DNA of 64,000 bases, taken from assembly GCF_004522095.1 (NCBI RefSeq), contig NZ_SPUI01000008.1:95860-159859 (forward strand). Direction: 5' to 3'. Position numbers and translations under genes: made by a program. Source of the DNA: Nocardioides sp. 503 (lineage in GTDB: Bacteria > Actinomycetota > Actinomycetes > Propionibacteriales > Nocardioidaceae). Under the pieces are notes generated by a model. That model saw only the letters and a program-made list of their open reading frames with translations, ran no database searches and had not been told where the DNA came from. Below are positions 16,139-23,411 of the stretch, piece by piece (the first letter of the stretch is position 1; every line of letters begins with the position of its first letter).

Positions 16139-16152
16139 CACCCGCCCGGGTG
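16139..16152. promoter_or_regulatory. palindromic operator upstream of sigma factor 1 (proximal)
   Basis: CACCCGCCCGGGTG, a perfect palindrome centred about 62 bp upstream of the sigma start codon. Confidence 0.55.
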
Positions 16153-16181
16153 AGAGGTCCCCGAAAGGGCCGAAAACGGTC

Positions 16182-16195
16182 CACCCCAACGGGTG
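16182..16195. promoter_or_regulatory. palindromic operator upstream of sigma factor 1 (distal)
   Basis: CACCCCAACGGGTG, centred 43 bp further upstream than the proximal site, just after the stop of the methyltransferase gene. Confidence 0.55.
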
Positions 16196-16200
16196 AGACT

Positions 16201-16818
16201 TCAGGCGACGCGGTCGAAACGGGCCACGACGCCGCGCTCACCGTCGCGGATCTCGACCAGGTGGAGCGGGACCGCGCACTGCTCGGCCGACAGTCGTCGC
16301 GCCTGCTCGGAGGTGCCGAGCTGGATCAGCACGTGCCCCCCGTCGGCGACGCGCTCGGCGGCCACCTCCAGGCACAGCCGCGCCACCTCCAGCCCGTCGT
16401 CGCCGCCGTCGATCGCCAGCAGCGGGTCCTCCGGGAAGCGTGCGGTCTCGGCGGCGGGCACCCACGGCGGGTCCGCGATGACCACGCCGAAGAGCTCGGA
16501 GGGGACGACCTCGGTGAGGTCACCGCAGTGGATCTCCACGTCGTCACCGAGCCCGGCGACGCGGGCGTTGCGCTCGGCGAGCTCGCAGGCGGCGGGGTTG
16601 AGGTCGACGCAGACGAGCGGGCGGTTGGAGAGGGAGACGGCGAGCAGACCGATGTGACCGGCGCCGGCGCAGAGCTCGAGCACCCGGCCGACCGGGGCGT
16701 CGGGGATCAGCTCGGCCGCCCACGTCGACTGCATGGCCGTCCACGGTCGCGGCGTCAGCACCCGATCGTCGAACTCGATCGTGAGATGGCTGAACGCCAT
16801 CTGTTGCCGCAGGGTCAT
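16201..16818 (-). CDS. class I SAM-dependent methyltransferase
   Basis: A 205-residue methyltransferase with the SAM motif VLELCAGAGHIGLLA (about 46-60), the acidic ribose-binding CVDLNP (about 70), and a catalytic-type motif IADPPWVP (about 112). The DPPW motif is usual in N-methyltransferases acting on nucleic acid or protein side chains; the target is unknown. ATG 16818 is set by the promoter: GGGCAC ends 8 nt upstream. An internal ATG six codons later is possible. The long frame continuing upstream is a shadow of leuA. Confidence 0.8.
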   Translation of the reverse strand: MTLRQQMAFSHLTIEFDDRVLTPRPWTAMQSTWAAELIPDAPVGRVLELCAGAGHIGLLAVSLSNRPLVCVDLNPAACELAERNARVAGLGDDVEIHCGDLTEVVPSELFGVVIADPPWVPAAETARFPEDPLLAIDGGDDGLEVARLCLEVAAERVADGGHVLIQLGTSEQARRLSAEQCAVPLHLVEIRDGERGVVARFDRVA

Positions 16819-16826
16819 GCGGCCCG

Positions 16827-16851
16827 GTGCCCGTTGCCCTTCGAGATAATC
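16827..16851 (-). promoter_or_regulatory. stress-sigma promoter of the methyltransferase gene
   Basis: Leftwards: GATT (16851-16848), 15 nt, GGGCAC (16832-16827), 8 nt, ATG 16818. Confidence 0.65.
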
Positions 16852-16889
16852 AGCCCCGAGGAACCCGGCCGGGTGGTGGACCACCCGAC

Positions 16890-16916
16890 CGGGCGGGCGC
16901 GGGTGCGCTACAGTTC
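16890..16916 (+). promoter_or_regulatory. probable housekeeping promoter of the leuA leader
   Basis: A -10-like TACAGT (16911-16916) follows a weak -35 by 17 nt. Transcription would start at or just before the ATG of the leader peptide, which has no ribosome site of its own. Confidence 0.4.
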
Positions 16917-16924
16917 GAGTCGTC

Positions 16925-16966
16925 ATGATGCGCCAGCTGCTTCTTCGCTGCCGCAGCGAGGTCTGA
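16925..16966 (+). CDS. leuL: leuA leader peptide
   Basis: A 13-codon frame MMRQLLLRCRSEV ending in TGA 16964-16966. Three consecutive leucine codons (CTG CTT CTT; CTT should be a less used codon in such a GC-rich genome) make it a sensor of leucyl-tRNA supply. The codons overlap the first arm of mutually exclusive hairpins upstream of leuA. Leader-peptide attenuation of leuA is known in Streptomyces and Corynebacterium. Confidence 0.75.
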   Translation: MMRQLLLRCRSEV

Positions 16967-16992
16967 GCCAGAGCCGGACCCCCTCGCTGCGG
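16945..16992 (+). promoter_or_regulatory. leuA transcription attenuator: two mutually exclusive hairpins
   Basis: Short hairpin: TCGCTG (16945-16950) with CAGCGA (16954-16959). Competing hairpin: CCGCAGCGAGG (16951-16961) with CCTCGCTGCGG (16982-16992), a perfect 11-bp stem. Both use the same central arm, which lies in the last codons of the leader peptide. A ribosome stalled at the leucine codons would cover the first arm and favour the second pairing; one that completes the peptide would cover the shared arm. Which form allows readthrough cannot be decided from sequence. Confidence 0.7.
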
Positions 16993-17046
16993 AGTGAGTG
17001 CGTGCGCCCGGCCACTTCGGCTCCACACCCCGCGAGGACCATGACC

Positions 17047-18807
17047 ATGAGCGACACCCAGCCCTACACCGAGCGCAACGTCCAGCAGCCCAGCCCGATG
17101 CCGTTCGGCCGCTACGCGCCCTTCGCGCCCGTCGCGCTCGCCGACCGCACCTGGCCGGACCGCACGATCACCCAGGCGCCGCGCTGGTGCGCGGTCGACC
17201 TGCGCGACGGCAACCAGGCCCTCATCGACCCGATGTCGCCGGCCCGCAAGAAGACGATGTTCCAGCTCCTGGTGGCGATGGGCTACAAGGAGATCGAGGT
17301 CGGCTTCCCCAGTGCCAGCCAGACCGACTTCGACTTCGTGCGGCAGCTGATCGACGAGGACCTGATCCCCGACGACGTCGTGATCCAGGTGCTGACGCAG
17401 GCCCGCGAGGAGCTCATCGAGCGCACCTACGAGGCGATCGCGGGCGCCAAGCAGGCCATCGTCCACCTCTACAACTCCACCTCGACGCTGCAGCGCCGCG
17501 TGGTCTTCGGCCTCGACATGGACGGCATCGCCGACATCGCGGTCCAGGGTGCGCGGCTGTGCAAGAAGTACGAGGAGTCGATCCCCGAGACGCAGGTCTT
17601 CTACGAGTACAGCCCGGAGTCCTACACCGGCACCGAGCTGGAGTTCGCGGTCCGCGTCTGCAACGAGGTGCTGGAGGTGTTCGAGCCCTCGGCCGAGAAG
17701 CCGGTGATCATCAACCTGCCGGCGACCGTCGAGATGGCGACGCCCAACGTCTACGCCGACTCCATCGAGTGGATGAACCGCCACCTCGCCCACCGCGAGC
17801 ACGTCGTGCTGTCGCTGCACCCCCACAACGACCGCGGTACGGCGGTCGCGGCGGCCGAGCTGGGCTACCTGGCCGGCGCCGACCGCATCGAGGGCTGCCT
17901 GTTCGGCAACGGCGAGCGCACCGGCAACGTCTGCCTGGTGACGCTGGGGCTCAACCTCTTCAGCCAGGGCATCGACCCGCAGATCGACTTCTCCGACATC
18001 GACGAGGTCCGCCGCACGGTCGAGTACTGCAACCAGCTGCCCGTCGCCGAGCGCCACCCTTACGGCGGCGACCTGGTCTACACGGCCTTCTCCGGCTCCC
18101 ACCAGGACGCCATCAAGAAGGGCTTCGAGGCCATGGAGCGCGACGCGGCGGCCGCGGGCGTCCCGGTCGACCAGCACCCCTGGGCGGTGCCCTACCTGCC
18201 CATCGACCCCAAGGACGTGGGCCGCTCCTACGAGGCGGTCATCCGGGTCAACAGCCAGTCCGGCAAGGGCGGCGTCGCCTACATCCTCAAGGCCGAGCAC
18301 AAGCTGGACCTGCCGCGCCGCGCCCAGATCGAGTTCAGCCGCGTCATCCAGCAGCGCACCGACGCCGAGGGCGGCGAGGTCTCGCCCGACGAGATCTGGT
18401 CGGTGTTCCGCAGCGAGTACCTCGAGCGTGAGGCACCGCTCCGCCTGGACTCCGTGCACACCAGCTCCGCGGCCGGCGAGAAGGACGCGCTCACGGTCAA
18501 CGTCTACGTCGACGGCGAGGTGCGCACGCTCGAGGGGACCGGCAACGGGCCGATCGAGGCCTTCGTGAGCGCCATCAACGAGCTGCCCCGTGCGGGCCTG
18601 GGCGGCAGCTTCGACGTCCGGGTGCTCGACTACCACGAGCACGCGCTCTCCTCCGGCGGCGACGCCCTCGCGGCGGCGTACGTCGAGTGCGCGGTCGGCG
18701 ACGAGGTGCTGTGGGGGGTCGGGGTCGACGCCAACATCGTCACCGCGTCGCTCAAGGCGGTCGTCAGCGCCGTCAACCGCGGGACGGTGGATACTCAGGC
18801 CTCATGA
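17047..18807 (+). CDS. leuA: 2-isopropylmalate synthase
   Basis: A 586-residue enzyme condensing acetyl-CoA with 2-oxoisovalerate, the first committed step of leucine synthesis. The HMGL-like catalytic barrel starts with WCAVDLRDGNQAL at about 50-62. The metal site is HPHNDRGTAVAAAELG at about 257. A C-terminal regulatory (LeuA allosteric) domain covers about 440-580. Length is typical of the long actinobacterial type. ATG 17047 has GAGG 9 nt upstream, whereas ATG 17041 is too close to it. The frame open upstream to 15697 is a shadow. Expression is predicted to be leucine-controlled through the attenuator. Confidence 0.95.
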   Translation: MSDTQPYTERNVQQPSPMPFGRYAPFAPVALADRTWPDRTITQAPRWCAVDLRDGNQALIDPMSPARKKTMFQLLVAMGYKEIEVGFPSASQTDFDFVRQLIDEDLIPDDVVIQVLTQAREELIERTYEAIAGAKQAIVHLYNSTSTLQRRVVFGLDMDGIADIAVQGARLCKKYEESIPETQVFYEYSPESYTGTELEFAVRVCNEVLEVFEPSAEKPVIINLPATVEMATPNVYADSIEWMNRHLAHREHVVLSLHPHNDRGTAVAAAELGYLAGADRIEGCLFGNGERTGNVCLVTLGLNLFSQGIDPQIDFSDIDEVRRTVEYCNQLPVAERHPYGGDLVYTAFSGSHQDAIKKGFEAMERDAAAAGVPVDQHPWAVPYLPIDPKDVGRSYEAVIRVNSQSGKGGVAYILKAEHKLDLPRRAQIEFSRVIQQRTDAEGGEVSPDEIWSVFRSEYLEREAPLRLDSVHTSSAAGEKDALTVNVYVDGEVRTLEGTGNGPIEAFVSAINELPRAGLGGSFDVRVLDYHEHALSSGGDALAAAYVECAVGDEVLWGVGVDANIVTASLKAVVSAVNRGTVDTQAS

Positions 18808-19259
18808 CCACCAACGACGGCGAGACCTACGGCGACTACAGCGTCGACGACGAGGACCAGCTCCAGCCGGAGGACTCCCTGGCCGACGGGGACGTCGGCG
18901 ACATCCTGGACCGCGGCTACTCGCCGCCCGAGCACTACTCGGCGGGGCAGGGCTTCGGCAACACGCCCTACGAGGAGGCGGTGGGCGAGAGCCTCGACCA
19001 GCGCCTGCGGCAGGAGGACCCCGAGCCCGACCCCTACGCCGAGGACGGCACGGGTGACGACGACGGCCCCACCGAGTCCGACGAGTTCCTCGACGTCGCC
19101 GAGGTGGGCGACGCGCGGGCGGGCCGCCTGGTCGACATCGACCAGGGCCTCGGCGAGGACGTCGACAAGGACCTGGTGGGCGACGACGTCGGCATCGACG
19201 GTGCCGGTGCCTCCGCGGAGGAGGCGGCGATCCACGTCGTCCCCGACAGCGAGCTCTGA
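18804..19259 (+). CDS. DUF5709 family acidic protein
   Basis: A 151-residue, strongly acidic, mostly disordered protein. It has the family pattern LDRGYSPPEHYS at about 34-45 and a later DARAGRLVDIDQG. The start overlaps the leuA stop (ATGA), so it is translationally coupled to leuA. Function is unknown. It ends in a strong bidirectional terminator. Confidence 0.75.
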   Translation: MTTNDGETYGDYSVDDEDQLQPEDSLADGDVGDILDRGYSPPEHYSAGQGFGNTPYEEAVGESLDQRLRQEDPEPDPYAEDGTGDDDGPTESDEFLDVAEVGDARAGRLVDIDQGLGEDVDKDLVGDDVGIDGAGASAEEAAIHVVPDSEL

Positions 19260-19266
19260 CCCACGG

Positions 19267-19297
19267 CTGACCTGCCCGAGACTGTCGGGCGGGTCAG
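19267..19297. terminator. bidirectional terminator between DUF5709 and the glycosyltransferase operon
   Basis: CTGACCTGCCCGA (19267-19279), a 5-nt loop, then TCGGGCGGGTCAG (19285-19297): a 13-bp stem with one wobble pair. The right arm contains the stop codon of the last glycosyltransferase gene. Confidence 0.8.
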
Positions 19298-20130
19298 CGG
19301 GCGTGGGCGTGAGTTGGTGACGGGTCAGCGGTGGTGAGGGCCTCCCACGCCCCGTCCCGGTGGGCGACGAGGCCCCTCCGCTCGAGCTCGTCCAGCCAGC
19401 CGAGCATCGGCCACTCGCCCCAGCGCCGGTGGAACAGCGCGGCGTTGCGCACGATGTCGTCGACGTGCTCGACGGGCGGGCTCGAGACCGGGTGCCACTG
19501 GTGGTGGGCGCGGGCCGAGCCGGTCCAGCCGAGGTCGAGGCCGCGCGCCACCAGGGTCCGCCCGAAGTCGGTGTCCTCGCCGCCGTAGCCGACGTAGTCC
19601 TCGCAGAAGCCGCCGGACCTGCGCCAGGCGTCGGCGCCGCAGGCGAACGACAGCGACCAGAACAGGTTCGGGTCGGCGTCGTGCAGCAGCTCACCGCGTC
19701 GCGGCGCCGGCCGCGCCGGGTGGGGGGAGTCGAGGGCCGCGAGCGCGTCGAGGTCGTAGCCGCCGGGTGGCGGCGGGTCGAGGTAGGTGACGGGGCCGGA
19801 CCAGACCGTGCCCGGCTGTTGCCGCACGACCTCGTCGTACGCCGCCACGAGCCCGGGTTCGGCGACGCAGTCGACGTCGAGGAAGACCAGGACGTCGGCA
19901 CCGTCGGCCAGTGCCGCCCGGGCTCCGGCGTTGCGCGCGGCCGCCAGCGGGAGGCCCATCGGGAGACGGGGCAGGTGCACCACGGTGGCGTCCGGCACCT
20001 CCAGGTCGGGGTCGTCCATGGCGACGACGACGTGCGCCGGAGGGGCGGTCTGACGGGCCAGCGACCGGCGCTGGAGCGCGAGGTGCTCTCGCCGACCGTG
20101 GACGATCGTGACGACGGCCGTCCCGCTCAC
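19294..20130 (-). CDS. glycosyltransferase family 2 protein (GT-A fold)
   Basis: A 278-residue cytoplasmic GT-A glycosyltransferase. It has the N-terminal VVTIVHGRREHLALQRRSL, the metal-binding DVDC (FLDVDCVAEPG) near 93, and a later FCEDYVGYGGEDTDFGRTL around 196, the acceptor-site ED motif of galactosyltransferase-like GT2 enzymes. Last gene of a four-gene operon. Its GTG overlaps the stop of the preceding gene (GTGA). Donor and acceptor are unknown. Confidence 0.8.
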   Translation of the reverse strand: MSGTAVVTIVHGRREHLALQRRSLARQTAPPAHVVVAMDDPDLEVPDATVVHLPRLPMGLPLAAARNAGARAALADGADVLVFLDVDCVAEPGLVAAYDEVVRQQPGTVWSGPVTYLDPPPPGGYDLDALAALDSPHPARPAPRRGELLHDADPNLFWSLSFACGADAWRRSGGFCEDYVGYGGEDTDFGRTLVARGLDLGWTGSARAHHQWHPVSSPPVEHVDDIVRNAALFHRRWGEWPMLGWLDELERRGLVAHRDGAWEALTTADPSPTHAHAR

Positions 20131-21131
20131 GAGCCGACCCGCTGGCCCGAGGCGACGTCCTCGACGACGCCGGCGAACCGCTCGGCGGCGCGGCCGTCGC
20201 ACCAGCGCCCCCAGCCGCGCCCGTCCAGCGAGCGCGCGCGATCGAGCAGCGCCGGCCAGCCGTCCCGTGGCAGCCGCGGCAGGACGACGGCCGGCCAGCC
20301 CTCGGCCAGGACGGCGCCGGTGGTGAGCTGCTCGTCGAAGGGTCGGTCCTCGGGCACGACGACGGCGGGGCGGCGGGCGGCCGCGACCTCGGCGAGGGCG
20401 TTCTGCCCGGCGTGCGTCACCACCACATCGGCGTCCTCGATGGCGCGGCGCGGGTCCTCGCTCCAGGTGCGGGTGCCCGCGCCGCCCAGCACGGTCCACT
20501 CCCAGTCGGGGGTCTGCCGCCGCGTCGAGGCGAGGAGCGCCTCGGGCAGCCCGGGCCCGCCGGAGCCGGCGAGGAAGGTGACGCGCGGGGGACCGGGCGC
20601 CCGGGGGCGCTCGGGGGCCACGGGGTGCCGCGAGAGGGCCCCGAGCGGGACGACCCGCTCGCGGACGCGCTCGGGGACGCCAGGCAGCATGTCGCCGCTG
20701 GAGGACGGCCACAGACCGACGAGGGCGTCGCTCACGTCGAAGCCGAGCAGGTGGGGTCCGTCGCTGCGCCGCCCCGGCTGGACGACACCGACGACGCGGA
20801 CGCCGTGCAGCCGGGCCAGCAGCGTCATCTCCACCGAGACGTCGACGACCATCGCGGCCGGCGCCGCGTCGGCGATCCACTGCGAGACGACCGCCGCGCG
20901 CTGCGCCAGGCCCTCGTCGCCGACCGGGACCCAGTGCAGCCGCCCCTGGGCGGTCGCATCGCGCGGGGGACCGCCCTCGTCGTCGCGGGGGAGCAGCACC
21001 CAGTCGCCGGGCCAGCCCCGGGGCGCCGGGGCCGAGGAGAGGCCCACCACCGGTCGTCCCAGCGCTTGCGCCAGCGCGAGGGCCCGGTGCCGGTGGCCGT
21101 GGCCGTGGTGGTGGACGTAGTAGCCGATCAC
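20127..21131 (-). CDS. glycosyltransferase, GT-B fold (MurG/UGT-like)
   Basis: A 334-residue protein. The N-terminus VIGYYVHHHGHGHRHRALAL has the glycine/histidine loop of UDP-glycosyltransferases that open with GHG(H)xxR. The C-terminal half carries VVVTHAGQNALAEV around 245, the nucleotide-sugar site of MurG-like enzymes. GTG 21131 overlaps the previous stop. Probably adds a sugar to an envelope or secondary glycan. Confidence 0.75.
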   Translation of the reverse strand: MIGYYVHHHGHGHRHRALALAQALGRPVVGLSSAPAPRGWPGDWVLLPRDDEGGPPRDATAQGRLHWVPVGDEGLAQRAAVVSQWIADAAPAAMVVDVSVEMTLLARLHGVRVVGVVQPGRRSDGPHLLGFDVSDALVGLWPSSSGDMLPGVPERVRERVVPLGALSRHPVAPERPRAPGPPRVTFLAGSGGPGLPEALLASTRRQTPDWEWTVLGGAGTRTWSEDPRRAIEDADVVVTHAGQNALAEVAAARRPAVVVPEDRPFDEQLTTGAVLAEGWPAVVLPRLPRDGWPALLDRARSLDGRGWGRWCDGRAAERFAGVVEDVASGQRVGS

Positions 21132-22207
21132 GCGGCGATGCCCTCGGCGACGAGCCCGGAGTAGACGTGCTCGTAGTCCTCGACCATCCGGTCCAGGGTG
21201 AACGCCGACAGCGCGGCCTGTCGCACGGCCGTGCGGTCGAGCCGGGCCGCCTCGGCGATGGCCCGGCCGAGGTCCGCCACGTCTCCGGGCACGGCGAGGC
21301 GGCCGGCGGTAGGTCCGACAATCTCCGGCAGCGCGCCGCGGGCGAAGGCGGCCACTGGCGTCCCGCACGACATGGCCTCGGCCGCCACCAGCCCGTAGGG
21401 CTCGTCCCAGGCGGGGGTCACGACGGCCACCGAGGCCGCGCCGAGGAGCGCGACGAGCTCCTGCTGCGTGAGGTGGCCGGCGTACTCCACCTCGGGGCCG
21501 AGCCGGGGGCGGATCTGCGCCTCGAAGTACGACGGGTCGTGGGCCGCTCCGGCCAGCACCAGCGGGATCCCGGCGGCCCGGGCCGCGTCGATGGCGAGGT
21601 GGGGGGCCTTCTCCGCGACCAGCCGCCCCGACCAGACGGCGGCGCCCCCTCCGGGACCGGCCGCCCACTGGTCGGTGTCGACGCCGTTGTGGATCGGGGT
21701 GCTCGCCGTGGCGTGCGCCCACGAGCGCGAGGTGAAGGCGCTGACCGCGGTGAACGCGCCGCGGCCGGCGTCGAGCTTCACCGCGGACTCCAGCCACGGC
21801 ACCGGCGGCGTGTGCAGCGTCGTGACCGTCGGGAGGGGCAGCGACCAGGCCATCGCGATCGGCAGGTGGTGCAGGCTGTTGTTGTGCACGACGTCGAAGC
21901 GGTCGGCGCCGTCGACCTGGAGGTCGAGCATCAGGCTGAGGTAGGCGTGGTGCTCGGCGAGCCACTGCGCGGGCGTCGCCCCGACGTCCGACCGGGCGGC
22001 CTCGCTGGCGACGAACGCCTCGAGCGGCAGCTCGGTCACGGGGAGCCCGGGCTCCGAGCCCGGCGCGGCGAAGATCGACACGTCGTGCCCGCGCCCCACG
22101 AGCCGCCGGGCGAGGTGGAACGTCAGCGCTTCCAGCCCGCCGGCGAACGGCTCGCGGATGGGGAACCTGCTGGAGGCGATCAGGCAGATCCGCAGCGGGC
22201 CGGTCAT
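21128..22207 (-). CDS. glycosyltransferase family 4 protein
   Basis: A 359-residue GT-B retaining glycosyltransferase. An N-terminal acceptor domain contains PFAGGLEALTFHLARRL near 20. The GT4 signature is EPYGLVAAEAMSCGTPVAA at about 270, including the EX7E nucleotide-sugar motif. Its ATG overlaps the stop of the upstream gene (ATGA). Such enzymes build oligosaccharides on lipid or protein carriers. Confidence 0.85.
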   Translation of the reverse strand: MTGPLRICLIASSRFPIREPFAGGLEALTFHLARRLVGRGHDVSIFAAPGSEPGLPVTELPLEAFVASEAARSDVGATPAQWLAEHHAYLSLMLDLQVDGADRFDVVHNNSLHHLPIAMAWSLPLPTVTTLHTPPVPWLESAVKLDAGRGAFTAVSAFTSRSWAHATASTPIHNGVDTDQWAAGPGGGAAVWSGRLVAEKAPHLAIDAARAAGIPLVLAGAAHDPSYFEAQIRPRLGPEVEYAGHLTQQELVALLGAASVAVVTPAWDEPYGLVAAEAMSCGTPVAAFARGALPEIVGPTAGRLAVPGDVADLGRAIAEAARLDRTAVRQAALSAFTLDRMVEDYEHVYSGLVAEGIAA

Positions 22208-23310
22208 CGCAGCAGGGACCGGTAGAGCTCGTCGTGGGCGGCGGAGACGTCGCGGCGCTGGCGGCGCCGCTCGTCGATGGTGGTTCCGAGCTGCGGCCGC
22301 TCGGCGTGGGCGGTGACCAGGGCCGCGGCGAGCGAGGCGGCGTCGTAGGTCGTCTCGTCGTGGGTGTAGGGCAGGACCGGGCCCTGCTCGGAGAAGTAGC
22401 CGCACGTCGGTGCCACCACGGTCGTCCCGAGGTCGCGGCACGCCTCGAGCCACCCCGAGTGCGTCCCGAAGCGGTAGGGGAGGACCGAGACGTCGAGGGA
22501 GCCGAGGTAGCCCCACAGGTCCTCGTCGCTGAAGAAGTCGTGCACGCGCAGGTCGATCAGGCCGGCGTCGGCGTTGACCCGCAGGTACGCCGCCAGGTCC
22601 GCGTCGTGGCGCAGCCCGTCGGGGTCGAAGACGTCGTGGTGGGCGTTGACCTGCAGCACCCCGCCCGGCAGGCCCTGCACGGTCTCGACCAGCGTGGGCA
22701 GCAGGCGCAGCGGGTCCATGCTGGCGCGCAGGCTCTTGACGTGCAGCCCGACGCGGAAGGCACCGGTGCGCCGACGCGCCCGGCTGTCGAGCGCGCGGGC
22801 CATGGTCTGGAAGTCGACGACGTGCGGGTGCGGCAGCACCGTGGCCGTGCGGCCCCAGCGTCGCCGGATCTCCTCGGCGGCGCCCGGGGTCAGGGTCACG
22901 AGCGCGTCCGCGGCCGGGACCAGCACGTCGAGCTGACGGTCGTGGGTCTCCCGGTCGGCGTGATGGGGGTTGCGCAGGTCGTGGACCGTGTAGACGAACG
23001 GCTTGCCACGTCGGCGCAGCGTGGCCGTCAGCTCGTGGAGGCGCTCCACGGAGCACGCGTCGAAGCCGAACTGGAGGTGGAAGACGTCGAACTCCGCGGT
23101 GGCGGCCCACTCCGGCTCCAGCATCACCGGCGGCCACCACGTCTCGGTGGTGGAGCGCTCCGGGCTGCTCGGGTCGGGATCGGGCAGGCGCACGGGAGCG
23201 CGGCCGCTCTCGAGGGCCAGGTGGCGCACGTAGACGTGGCTGCCGGGCACCGAGGCCACGACCGGCTCGTCGAGTCGCGGGCGACGTTCGTCGCGGTGGA
23301 GCGTCGTCAT
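22204..23310 (-). CDS. glycosyltransferase, GT-B fold, first gene of the operon
   Basis: A 368-residue GT-B glycosyltransferase. FDVFHLQFGFD near 70 and SLDVSVLPYRFGTHSGWLEACRDLGTT around 270 resemble GT4/GT1-type sugar sites. ATG 23310 was chosen because GGGTAC ends 8 nt upstream; the frame upstream to 23349 would start inside the promoter. The four genes overlap by 4 bp each and end at a strong terminator, so they are a single unit. No flippase or polymerase accompanies them. Confidence 0.78.
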   Translation of the reverse strand: MTTLHRDERRPRLDEPVVASVPGSHVYVRHLALESGRAPVRLPDPDPSSPERSTTETWWPPVMLEPEWAATAEFDVFHLQFGFDACSVERLHELTATLRRRGKPFVYTVHDLRNPHHADRETHDRQLDVLVPAADALVTLTPGAAEEIRRRWGRTATVLPHPHVVDFQTMARALDSRARRRTGAFRVGLHVKSLRASMDPLRLLPTLVETVQGLPGGVLQVNAHHDVFDPDGLRHDADLAAYLRVNADAGLIDLRVHDFFSDEDLWGYLGSLDVSVLPYRFGTHSGWLEACRDLGTTVVAPTCGYFSEQGPVLPYTHDETTYDAASLAAALVTAHAERPQLGTTIDERRRQRRDVSAAHDELYRSLLR

Positions 23311-23318
23311 GCGGCTCG

Positions 23319-23344
23319 GTACCCCCGCAAGAGCACAGGCAGTC
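23319..23344 (-). promoter_or_regulatory. stress-sigma promoter of the glycosyltransferase operon
   Basis: Leftwards: GACT (23344-23341), 16 nt, GGGTAC (23324-23319), 8 nt, ATG 23310. Confidence 0.68.
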
Positions 23345-23352
23345 CGCACTTA

Positions 23353-23393
23353 GGGGTGAGAAGCGCCTGTTCGGGTGAACCCGGAGGGGTGAG
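23353..23393. promoter_or_regulatory. degenerate operator cluster upstream of the glycosyltransferase promoter
   Basis: Three GGGTGA half-sites (23354-23359, 23373-23378, 23387-23392) lie in the gap. AACCCGGAGGGGTG (23378-23391) matches the palindrome CACCC-N4-GGGTG at 13 of 14 positions. The half-site nearest the promoter is 43-50 bp from the predicted start. Confidence 0.4.
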
Positions 23394-23411
23394 GGCCCCA
23401 TCGGTGCAGGA

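Noticed and set aside
15697..17046. Open frame continuous with leuA for 450 codons upstream
   Set aside because: It lies antisense to a sigma factor and a methyltransferase and contains no family pattern; high GC keeps frames open.
16819..18642. Long reverse frame ahead of the methyltransferase
   Set aside because: It is the antisense shadow of leuA. The promoter at 16827-16851 fixes the real start at 16818.
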